Shown here: piece after piece, positions 8,693 to 17,708 of the stretch
Position numbering within the stretch: position 1 is the first letter of the stretch
Layout: each line of letters begins with the position of its first letter
Assembly (NCBI RefSeq): GCF_000711695.1
Contig: NW_013547021.1
Location: forward strand, 248,001 to 312,000
Reading direction: 5' to 3'
Length of the DNA stretch: 64,000 nt
Source: Tilletiaria anomala UBC 951
Taxonomy: Eukaryota > Basidiomycota > Exobasidiomycetes > Georgefischeriales > Tilletiariaceae
Position numbers and translations under genes: made by a program
The notes under the pieces: model-generated
Database searches by the model: none
What the model was told of the DNA's origin: nothing
Seen by the model: the letters and a program-made list of their open reading frames with translations, nothing else

Positions 8693-11689
8693 TCACCCAT
8701 CGACAATGTCAGACTTGCGGATCGCTCTGTCTGGCTCTTCATTCTTGAGCGCCTGGCCCTGCTCGCGGATATCCTGGATGCTCTCGTCTCGTAAGATTCC
8801 AAGTCCGGACTCTTCCTTTGCAAGCTCTGCAACGTTGAAGGGAGCGGTTCACGGTACCGTGTCATTCAGTTTCGCTTGCTCTCTTTCGCATGCCGAGCGC
8901 GGCGAGACGACTCACCAAGGACGTCCTCCAGCGGCACGAGCCCGTCATTGTCCACATCGAGCTTGTCGACGATCTTCTCAAGCACCTCCTCATCGGGGCG
9001 ATGCTTGATGAGGCGGAGAGCGCTTTCGAGGTCGTCGACGCTGATCTTGCCTGTGGGGCTCGCTTTGATGATGTGCATCCTACTGCCGACATCGCGGTCG
9101 TACGCCTCGAGCTGCTCGTCGATCTTCTGTAGCATCTTCGTCACACGCTTGACGAGCGAGCGCGTGGCGGAAGACTGCTGTGAGAGCGCACGAGCAGCGC
9201 TTTGCTTGGCCTTCTCGCTCTCTGCTTCCACGGCCTTCTCCGCCTCGGATGCGCCTTGTCCGTCACCCGAGGCTGGAAAAAAAGCTGCCGCCTCCTTACT
9301 TGCATCCCCGCGCTTGGTGTTGACACTGTCAGAAGCAAGAGCAGCAGCGTCGGCGAGGCTAGCATCCGCCTCGAGCTGCTCGACCTCGCTGACTTCCTTC
9401 ATGAGCTCGTTGAGCTCCTCGCGCTCGCGCAGGACGCTGCTTTTGGCGCTCAACAACGCGAGCGCCTCACCGAGCTCGGAAAGCTGCTCGTGCGTCATAC
9501 GCGCGTCCACTTCCTCCTCTTCCGAGGCCGCTGCTGGCTTCATCGACGAACCGTTGCTGCTCGCCAGTTTGTCCGTGTACCCGGCGGTGGAGACAGAAGA
9601 TGCGGGCGAGGTTGCAGCAGCGGCGCCTTCGCCTGTGCCCGTGCCAGAAGCCGAGCCTGCAGCGATGGAGCGCGTGTGCAGCTCTCCTGGCGGCAACAGA
9701 GCGCGCGCGGCCTCCTCTTCTTCTTCCTCCCTCTGCGCACGTGCCTTCTTCTCGGCGGCGGCAGCGGCGCGCTTGCGCTCGCGGTCCTTCTCGCGTGCCT
9801 CCTTCTCTTCTTGCTCCTGCTCTGCCTCATCCTCGATGAGCTCCTCTTGCTCCTGGAGGACCTCAAGGCGCTGCTTGTTGGTCGCACTATCACTGTGCAC
9901 GTTGAGCTCGGCTTCGTTGAGCAGGTTCGCCGGTAGGCTCGACAGCGTCAGCTCGAGCGCCCTCAGTTGCGGCGTCGCGCCCGCAGCATCGGCGCTCCCC
10001 TGCGCGACAAAGTTGAACGCCTTGCTAAGGATGAGCAACGTGCCGCTGATGCGCTGGTGCAAGTGCAGATCGATCCACTGCGACAGCTCCGAGCCCAGGC
10101 GCGCGTCCGTCAGGTTCGCCGTGACGATCCCGCGATCTTGGCACGCCTTCTGCAGCTCGTGATGCGACATGTTGTCCAAGCCCTCGGACGCGATGACCAT
10201 GTCGTCCTGCCGCAGGCGCGAGAGGCGGTTGCGGATCTGATAGCGCAGATAGTTGTCCGTCCCGAACGCGTTGACCTGCATGTAGCGGCAGATCGAGACG
10301 AGCTGCGGACGCGAGAGGTTATCGAGCGTCAAGTCGTCATCGAAGAGCCGCGCGACTTTCAACACGTCTTCGCTGGAAGGCGATTCGCCCGTCGAGCGGA
10401 CCTGACATCCGAAGATAACAGAGAGCAGCGTCAGGCTCAGCATTCGAAATCTCTGATAGTTGCGAGGGTAAGCTCACCTTTCTGAAGAACTCCTTGAACT
10501 CATCCTTGCTCTGCAGACGCTCGCTGGCCTGCAAGCCGCCGTCCTTGATGGTCTCCTGGAGGAACTTGGCCATCTCGAGGCGCACCTTGATGAGTCCGCG
10601 GCGCTTCTCCTCCTCAGCAAACTTGCTCTCGAACGTGCTGGGAAGCATGTTGGGGAACACCTTGATCGCGACGGGGAGTAGTAGTTCGGCAAAGGGGATG
10701 ATGACGAACGGAACGAACGGGATCAGGCGCAGGATATCCGCCGTGGTGCGCTTGAGCTGCCGACGCTCGCGGCGTGTCAGGCTGTAGCCGAGCATGACGC
10801 GCCGGACGAGTCGCGCGGAAATTGACATCTCCTTGCCGAGCAGCTTGGTGCCGTGCCAGTAGTGCTGTGCCTCATGCTTGATGACGCTCCAAACGCGCCT
10901 GAGCAGCGGGCCTTTCGGCTTGGCCTTCTCGTCGTCGGCTTCGGCGACGTCCGTTTCCTTAGAGGACACTTTGGCCACCGACTTGGACAACTGCGTCGTA
11001 GCGAACGCAGCGGCCGCAGAAGAAGATGCTGCTTTGTCTGCTACCGTCGAAGTGCCCGCAGAGGCGGAAGCGATGGGCATGCTCTTCGACACAGTCTCAA
11101 CGGGCTGCCAGCCCTGTCGCTGCTCTGCAGCTGCCGCTTGCTGTGCTGCTGTGGAGGATGATACCGACGACGAAGCAGCCTCTTCCTGCACGGGGGGCCA
11201 TCTTGTCAGGGCACCCGAGCTTCGAGAGGACGACGACAATGGCGGCGGTCGAGGCGGCGGCGATGCGTCTGCTGATCGGTGTGGTTCGGTGTGTTGCGCC
11301 CGCTTGCCGGCGCCGAGGCCCTGGTGGAGATGTGAGATAGCTGCGCTCGCGGAGAGCGCAGGTCGTCGCGCGAGGGAGAAGGAGCGGACGGAGACTGGTC
11401 GTGGCTGGCGTCGCTGGTTGCGCAGCGCCGCGGACCTCGCTGTTGTGGTCCCTGATGGTGATGCCGACGCTTGCGCTGCGGCGAAGCTGAGCGCGCCCAC
11501 TTGCAGCGCAGTCGAAAGGGCTCTGTGCGTCATTCGCGTCGACCAGTGAGCGGCCGCTGTGGAAGGCCCGCTGACCATGCTTCGCCTGATCATGGCTCCA
11601 GCGCCAGGTGACGCTCCGGCGCCGAGCAGGCGGAGAACGGTGATGTTGCGTACGCTGCCGTGCGGTCCGGCGGAGTGGCGACTCGCCAT
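8693..11689 (-). CDS. MDM38: Mitochondrial inner-membrane LETM1/Mdm38 family protein with EF-hand
   Basis: LETM1-family protein of the inner mitochondrial membrane, needed for K+(Ca2+)/H+ exchange and linked to mitochondrial ribosome binding in yeast. Exons (minus strand) 11689-10478, 10401-8916, 8826-8693; introns 76 and 89 nt; 943 aa. The chosen ATG opens an Arg/Ser/Ala-rich presequence; an in-frame ATG at 11749 is the alternative. The LETM1 core starts near residue 258 (PLLRRVWSVIKHEAQHYW), with the hydrophobic Pro-containing segment ILRLIPFVPFVIIPFAELLL. The conserved EFFRKVRSTGE is rebuilt exactly across intron 1. A long coiled-coil, Glu/Lys/Ala-rich middle follows. Near the C-terminus is an EF-hand loop, DVDNDGLVPLED, and the last exon ends KSDIVDG as in fungal homologues. 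It is longer than yeast Mdm38 (about 570 aa) because of low-complexity insertions. Confidence 0.93.
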
Positions 11690-12776
11690 GATTCTAGGTT
11701 CCGTCGCTGTCACTGCCCAAGAAGAGTCCAAGATAGAGGTGACGAGCACACGATTATATTGAATCGATGGACAGGTTGCTTGATGTTTGGTGGATGGGTC
11801 TCGTCCCTGTGAGCAGTTGTTGCTTGATCCGACACTTGGCCTCGCACGTGCCTCGCTTGCTTGTTCGCCTTGCCTCTCTCCGGTCCCCGGTCTCCCTCCT
11901 TGACTCTATCCCAAGCGGGAACTCTGCTGGTCGTGGTCGCAGGGCGCAACGAAGGCTCACTGGCTGGCACGGCGTCAGGGACAAGTCGGAAGGGGGGCGC
12001 GAGCGACAGTCGGCGATGCATTTGCTTGTTTGATGACGGCAGCGTTGTTGTCCTGTGTCCCGTTGGTCGGTCGCATCCTTCCTTCGCAGGTCCCAACTCA
12101 CAGTGCCTGGCAATGCCGCTTTCTCTCCATGCAAGTCACCGCCCGCCTCCTTCTTCTCTTCACACGCCGAGAGCCACCGCACTGGCCACCCACCCCCGAT
12201 CACAGCTCATCACAAACACCCAGCGACCCATTTCATTTCGGGGGCACTCTCCCCTCACTCGCTCGGCTGGCTTCTCAGTTCCGCTTCCGCTCGTTCCGCC
12301 TGGGTGTGCTTGGGTTTACACAGTACGCGTGCCATGTTGCACTTGCACCGAATGTCTCCCACGCCTCCAGAGTCGGCGTCGGCTATCACGCCGAATTGAC
12401 CGTGCACAGTTGGAGAAGCGTGTCATGCATCATCAAGCTGGAGATATGGGAGGAACCCGCTTGGGAAAGGGGTTGGGGTATGGCATGTCCTCCGTAGCGC
12501 TGCAGCAGAGAGCATCGCAGTGGCGGGATTTCCCAGGTGAAGTGATTCTCAGGCCCCAGCACCCTGTCAGTCTCTAGAGGGCACAATCATAGCCTGGTCA
12601 CCGACATGGATGAATTAAATATCTGCACCCATGATGCGGCTCCTTGCCCGCGCTTACTGGTTTACCTCGCCCCCTGGCCTCGTCTGCCGCCGCGAGCAGT
12701 CGGCATGCCGTGTCCGATTCCTCCTCATATCTGTCGGCAATCAGCGACAGAGGAGCAGCTCTGTCCGTGACCCGGT
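11690..12776. other. LETM1 promoter region and spacer to the dipeptidase pseudogene
   Basis: About 1.1 kb. The part next to 11689 is the LETM1 promoter and 5' leader, and includes an in-frame upstream ATG at 11749. The rest holds only short frames without family similarity. No RNA gene is seen. Confidence 0.5.
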
Positions 12777-14213
12777 CGGCGCTCCACTGCACGCTGCTCA
12801 TCGACATGCACGTCGACCTGCCCGTTGTCGCGCGCGAGATGTTCGGCAAGGACATCAGCGCATCCCCCTACGACCGCTTACCGTCGTCGGAATTTCCCCC
12901 ACAAAGGGCACGCCGACATTCCGGGCATGCGCCCACAGCGCTCGAGCAGGTTCCTTGGCATTGCATTTGTGCCGTGTCGCGAAGAGCTCGACGCGGGTGT
13001 CAGTGGCGATCCGCGCAAGGACGTTAACGGGTCGACCTGGACCGTGCGAGATACGTGGGACAGGTCGATGTCACAAAGACGCTCGCAGAGATATTCCTGG
13101 ATGCGAGATGGCACATCTAAGAATAAAATAAAACGGAACGGTTGCGAACCTGACCCCCCCCCTCCCCCTTGATGCATTTGCACAGACGTGGCACTGGCCA
13201 TGTCACCTGTCAAGGTGCGCTCGAACCTCAAATTAGGCAAGCTGACGCATATCATCGGCGTCGAGGGCGCACACATGCTCGGAAACTCCCTCGAGGTCCT
13301 GCGACAATACCAAGCGATCGGCGCGCGCTACCCAACGCTGTCGCACAACTGCCACAATATCTTTGCCAACTCGTGCTCGCCATCGGCGCCCGAGAGCCAA
13401 AAGGAGCTGCACGGCGGGCTCAGTGCGCGCAGCCGCGAGCTGGTCGACGAGATGAACCGCCTCGACATGCTCGTCGACCTGAGTCATACGAGCCAGCAAC
13501 AGCACCGCCGCGCAGAACATGACGCACCCATGCGCCCCCGTCATCTTCAGCCATTCCAGCAGGATGGAGCTCTTCCAGCAACCCAGGAATGTCAGAGACA
13601 GCGTGTCGGAGCTCTATACCAGCAGCAACCCATGGTACAAGGGCGACGCGCATAGCAATGTGCTGGCGAGTCACAGTTCTTCGCACAGCAGTGGTCGCTG
13701 GCGACAGCGACCACTGCTGTGCGAGGACGACGGAGAGGAAGAGGGAGGCCTCGCCGCGCCGGGCCTCAGTCGAGCGTATGCCGAGCTGGCGCATGCGCAA
13801 CGGCGTCGTCGCCGCGACGGCGGTGCCCGCATTCAACGGCCTAAACAGCTCTCTGCGCGACGTCTCCGACCACATCGAGCAACTCGCCGCCGTCGTCGGT
13901 AGACACCGCGTCGCGATCGGAATGGGCTTGGGTAGATTCTTGGAGCGGCCACCCAAAGGGATTGAAGACGTGCCGATGTATTCGAATGTGGTGACTCATC
14001 ATACCTTGTCCGTGAAAAGCGCCTTGCTCAGCGTGCTGATTGAGATACGACTCGCATCCCCTGGCTTGCGACGATCGATTTGCGCGCTGGAGGCAAGCAT
14101 GCAACACGCTACAAAAGCGTCTAGGCAAGAGGCGAGCTGAGGGGGCTTGCGGGCGGCAACCACCTGCGCGTCTGGCACAAGATCGAGCTCGTCAGCCACG
14201 TCATGCGCGGGTA
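12777..14213 (+). pseudogene. Decayed membrane dipeptidase (peptidase family M19) gene
   Basis: Pieces of an M19 (renal dipeptidase-like) metallopeptidase lie in order but in changing frames. They are LIDMHVDLP (metal-binding HxD) at about 12800; GHADIPGMR...FVPC at about 12906-12980; TWTVRDTWD then QVDVTKTLAEIF; ALAMSPVKV...IIGVEGAHMLGN (ligand Glu), LSHNC and DLSHTS at 13190-13490; APVIFSHSS and QQPRNV; then GVVAATAVPAF, HIEQLAAVVG, PKGIEDV, and finally LAGGNHLRVW near 14150. At least four frame changes and an in-frame stop fall within conserved sequence without usable splice sites between them, and the catalytic centre around SDFDG is not recognisable. M19 enzymes hydrolyse dipeptides, including D-amino-acid ones, usually as secreted or GPI-linked proteins. 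No protein is expected. A sequencing artefact is unlikely given the number of breaks. Confidence 0.75.
13681..13724. repeat. Perfect 20-bp inverted repeat with GCGA loop
   Basis: Arm 13681-13700 (begins TCGCACAGCAGTGG) and its exact reverse complement 13705-13724 are separated only by GCGA (13701-13704), a GNRA-type tetraloop if transcribed. It lies inside the dipeptidase pseudogene and does not match the expected protein sequence there, so it probably arose by a local inverted duplication. Confidence 0.9.
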
Positions 14214-14654
14214 GGAGCACATCAATATCAGCATGCGGCTGTATGATTCAATTCCTGGTGTGGGTAAGGGCAACAAGGGGTGGAAGATGCGCGGTAGTCG
14301 GGTGCGCCAAGTAGGTCAAGGTTGATATCGACCGTTTTGTAATTAAATGTCGATTCATAAGCAATAGACGAACCTTTTATCTACTTAGATACAATCTGTC
14401 GCCCGAGTATGATAGCTTTGCTGTCATTAAAATATCCTGTAACACTCGTGAACCACGGTGCGATCAGAGCGGTGTGTTGGGAAAGCTGAATGGCATGCCG
14501 CACTGCCAAAGACTCCTCTCAGCTAACTCTCTCATGTTGTTACGACTCTCTGCCACACCCCACCACTGTCAACTGCGACCCGCCGTGTCCGCTTGTTCGT
14601 ATTGCAACTCAAAGCTTTCGTCAATGCCTGACGGATGGTCTAGGAGAGCATGCC
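14214..14654. other. Spacer and promoter before the SET-domain gene
   Basis: About 440 bp. It is AT-richer around 14320-14450, with no recognisable gene. An open frame in phase with the SET gene extends upstream to an ATG at 14490, but the translated stretch is Cys/Pro-rich and looks non-coding. Confidence 0.5.
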
Positions 14655-15578
14655 ATGCCACCAAAAAAGGCTAGCTCGGTCAACGGCAAGTCGTTACTCG
14701 TAGCATCATCAACCTCACTACGGACTCGCGCCCTTGCCTCCAAGGTCGGCCACGACCGCAATGGGAAAGCACGCAACGATGCTCCTCTCACTCCATTCGA
14801 AGGCTCACAAACGTGGACGAGTGTAGTACCTGCTGTTCAAGAACTCGTTTCCAGCTCGATTCCTTCGCCAGGCCTGTCTCCTCGAATCGGGGCCATCTTT
14901 TGCTTACCACCCGAAGAGAGCAGCGCCTTCCACCCCGCGACTGCACCAGCCATCACTGGAGGTCTTACGGTTGTACGGCGCATAAACAAGAATGCACTTG
15001 TTTCCCTGCCTGCGGATAAGGTTGCTTTCGGGGTAGCGCCAGGTTCGGCTCGGGGTATACCGCTCCGTCCACACACCAAGCCGAGAGGAGCCATGGAGAC
15101 GCGTGGGCATCCCGCTGCAGGTCAGTACGGGCTTTTCGCATGCACGCGGATACCCCCCAGGACGGCTCTGGCGCCGTACCTAGGCGTCGTGCATACCGAA
15201 GACGAGAGCCGCGAGGAGAGCGAGTACGACTTGCGTGTGTGGGCGACGGCCGCTCGGTCCAATCCCTCAGCAGAAAGTGGGGACGGGGAAGAAGAGCTGG
15301 AGCGTATCCCACTGGGCATCGACGCAACGCACGCAGGGAGCATCGCACGCTTCGTCAACGACTACCGCGGCATCCTCGTCCGGCCGAATGTCTTCTTCCA
15401 AGACTGGGCCGCGCCCGTCGCAGCAGAGCATCGCGAAGCGTTCCAGCGCGCGTGTCCAGGCGAAGAGGCCATCGTGCGCGGCATCGGACTGTTCACTGGC
15501 GCGCATTGGATCGAGAGAGATCAGGAGCTGTGCGTGAGTTACGGCAAGGGATTCTGGCATGCTAGGATAGATGGGTAG
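14655..15578 (+). CDS. SET-domain protein (putative lysine methyltransferase)
   Basis: Single exon, 307 aa from the ATG of MPPKKASS; the in-frame ATG at 14490 adds 55 unlikely residues. The N-terminal 145 residues have no recognised domain and are basic at the start, suggesting a nuclear protein. The SET domain spans about 155-302: GQYGLFACTRIPPRTALAPYLG corresponds to the opening G-x-G and beta strands, RFVNDYRG (232-239) to the RFxNHS substrate/cofactor loop, and ELCVSYGKGFW (291-301) to the ELxxDYG-type end. The usual NHS is replaced by NDY and the catalytic-site Tyr context is VSYG. No pre-SET or post-SET cysteine cluster is seen. The substrate is unknown (histone or other protein). It is convergent with the Lyc1-like gene, with 114 bp between the stops. 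Confidence 0.8.
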   Translation: MPPKKASSVNGKSLLVASSTSLRTRALASKVGHDRNGKARNDAPLTPFEGSQTWTSVVPAVQELVSSSIPSPGLSPRIGAIFCLPPEESSAFHPATAPAITGGLTVVRRINKNALVSLPADKVAFGVAPGSARGIPLRPHTKPRGAMETRGHPAAGQYGLFACTRIPPRTALAPYLGVVHTEDESREESEYDLRVWATAARSNPSAESGDGEEELERIPLGIDATHAGSIARFVNDYRGILVRPNVFFQDWAAPVAAEHREAFQRACPGEEAIVRGIGLFTGAHWIERDQELCVSYGKGFWHARIDG

Positions 15579-15692
15579 ATACAGCTGGATAGCATGGATC
15601 AAATTGGAACGGACGAAAGTCCGTGATTCATTAACATCTAATGTGCCAAATGTCGTTCACATTGGAACTGGAAAGAGCGCGCACGCCATCAC

Positions 15693-17058
15693 TCAGCACC
15701 ACCACCCTTTCTCGCACGCTATCCAATCCACCTTGCCGCCGTGCTCCGCGCCGTACCATGCGATACAGGGCAAAGATTTGCTCGTCCTCGTGACCAAGTT
15801 TGCGCCGGCCAATTCGCTCGTTAGACGCTCTGCATCTGCCACGGTCGGATTCTCTGCATCTGCAACGCCTGCTGCAACGAGGTCAACGTTCCAGGCAACG
15901 ATGCGCTTGAGGCCCTCTTTCGAAGCAGCCGCACGCGCCGCAGCGACGAGCGCCAGCAGCTCTTCCCTGCTGCTGAAACGCAGGCGCAGGAAGATGAGCT
16001 CCAGCGTATTCGGCTGATAGTTGTACGCCCAGACTGCAAATGCGTTGCTGAGCCCTTCGACCCGCGCGCCCCAGACTGTCGGCGATCGCCCCGCGCGGGA
16101 AGCGTAGAACTTGCTCCGCGCGATGCTCCACCGCCACGCGAGGCCCTGCGGATCGGACAGGGTGAAGCGCACCGCTTGCGGTCCGCCGAGGTGGCGCGGC
16201 GCTGGTTGTGCTATCTCTTGCCGCAGGACAGACTCGTCGGCCGTTGCCAAGGCCGGTATATCGGCTTCTGTGACGGCTGTGGTGGATGGAGCTTTGGCCG
16301 ATATAATGGCCTGCATACCCCACTCTAGCTGGTCCGCCTTGTTTACATGCCACCCTAGAGGCTCATAGAATCTGCAGGGAAGGAATGTAGAGCCATCTCG
16401 TCAGTTGTGCTGCTTCGTTGAACTGGCCTGACAAATGTAATCACTTTCCAACATCGCTGAATAAGAACGAAAGAATACCGTCTTTTCCATATCGACCTGT
16501 TTCCTCGACAATTCCAATAGAGGGGGGAGACGCAGGTTGTATTTGTCCATGCAGCAGCTTCATGAGCATTGCAGCATAGCCCTTGCGGCGTTTCTGGGCC
16601 GGTACAAAGACGGACGCAATAGAGTAGCTGATGGCCGTAACTGGAATCTCATTCTCGGGGTGCCTAATCATAATCTTTCTGCGATACTGCGGCGGAAGAA
16701 ATGCAGCCATCAAGCTGAGGTCGGCGCTATCTTCGAAATCATTGGCCATGTATGCTCCTCACAGTTTCGCACGCGGCGAGAAAGTCTAGCGTTTCCTCGT
16801 CCCCTTTGGGGACAAGGACCCTGCATGGGTTGCCGGTGGTCATTCACCATCATTTCTAGCTTCTACACGTAATCTCGAACGAGCTCACCATCTTCGTCTA
16901 CCCCCATCGCCATTCCTCGCAAATGGCTGCGAGTCGAGCATGTCTTCCCTTTCGGAAAACTGCTCCAGCGTCATCCCGACGCCCCATTCTACCGATTCCC
17001 TCTTGCGCGCTTCTGCATCCTGCTCAGGCGTCGCAAGACAGACGGCGTACGAGTCCAT
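15693..17058 (-). CDS. LYC1: Lyc1-like N6-lysine acetyltransferase (GNAT fold)
   Basis: Exons (minus) 17058-16889, 16820-16763, 16686-16445, 16371-15693, with introns of 68, 76 and 73 nt; 382 aa, matching yeast Lyc1 in length (about 380). In yeasts Lyc1 acetylates free lysine at the epsilon-amino group as the first step of lysine catabolism with acetyl-CoA. The splices rebuild family motifs: WVLVP...DEETLDFLAACET-YRRK, the GNAT acetyl-CoA loop ASVFVPAQKRRKGYAAMLM, SFLFSDVG-KFYEPLGW, and the C-terminal SLPCIAWYG...EKGWWC. Part of the N-terminal half would be missed if the 58-nt exon at 16763-16820 were overlooked. It shares a divergent promoter with the XMAP215 gene. Whether free lysine is the substrate here is inferred from family membership. 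Confidence 0.88.
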
Positions 17059-17708
17059 GCTGTGCAGTGTCGCACCGTTTTAGTCTGATCAAGTTCAGTT
17101 CAAGCGTGTAGATACATGAAGGAGGGACTCTTCACCATGAGGAGTTTCGAGGGACGAGTCACGAGATGCCTAGCAAGGACGGATGATGGAAGTATTACTT
17201 CAATGACTGCCAGTTCTACAACCCACAACAACAGAATGCAACATGTAGTTTGCAAGGAAATAGGTCACGTGATACTCCGCAGTGTTGTGCTTTCTCGCGC
17301 CTCATGGACGAGACGCGTACCTTGTGTGCCGTTGCCGTGTCTTTCTTTTTCGCCCTCTGGTGCTACTTCCAAGTCATCAATACACCTGCACCTGTTTGGT
17401 CCTTCGTCCTTTCCCAAGGCTCCATGCTCACGAGACACGAATCACCCTCTCGACTCGTATGTATTGGAGGACGACAACGCGTGACATCTATGAGCGGGAC
17501 TTCGAGGCAGATACTGACAACCTCACCGGCGCAACGAAGCGCGACGACTGGTGCTCAGCGTATCCTGCCAGCGGACCGAGCGTGTGCTCCCCCACAGATG
17601 AAGTAACTCGGGGTTGCTTTTATACCCCGGCCTGCAGCATACGTCCACTTATCTGACACACAACACGATCTGGTTACTATTGAGTCTGCTATATTGCTAG
17701 ATTTAAGC
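17059..17708. promoter_or_regulatory. Bidirectional promoter, LYC1-like / XMAP215-like
   Basis: 650 bp between divergent starts. It contains two perfect ACGCGT hexamers (17313-17318 and 17478-17483), the MCB element bound by MBF at G1/S in fungi. Two short open frames here show no family similarity. Cell-cycle control is inference. Confidence 0.45.

Noticed and set aside
8876-10162. 428-codon open frame on the plus strand
   Set aside because: Exactly antisense to the LETM1 coiled-coil exon. Ser-rich composition mirrors the Glu/Ala codons of the real gene; no domain.
16881-16890. GTTCGAG (minus strand) considered as a tRNA B-box
   Set aside because: No A-box or cloverleaf around it; it lies in an intron of the LYC1-like gene.
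17250-17656. Overlapping short frames of 118 and 124 codons between LYC1 and XMAP215
   Set aside because: They lie in the divergent promoter, overlap each other in different frames and have no similarity.
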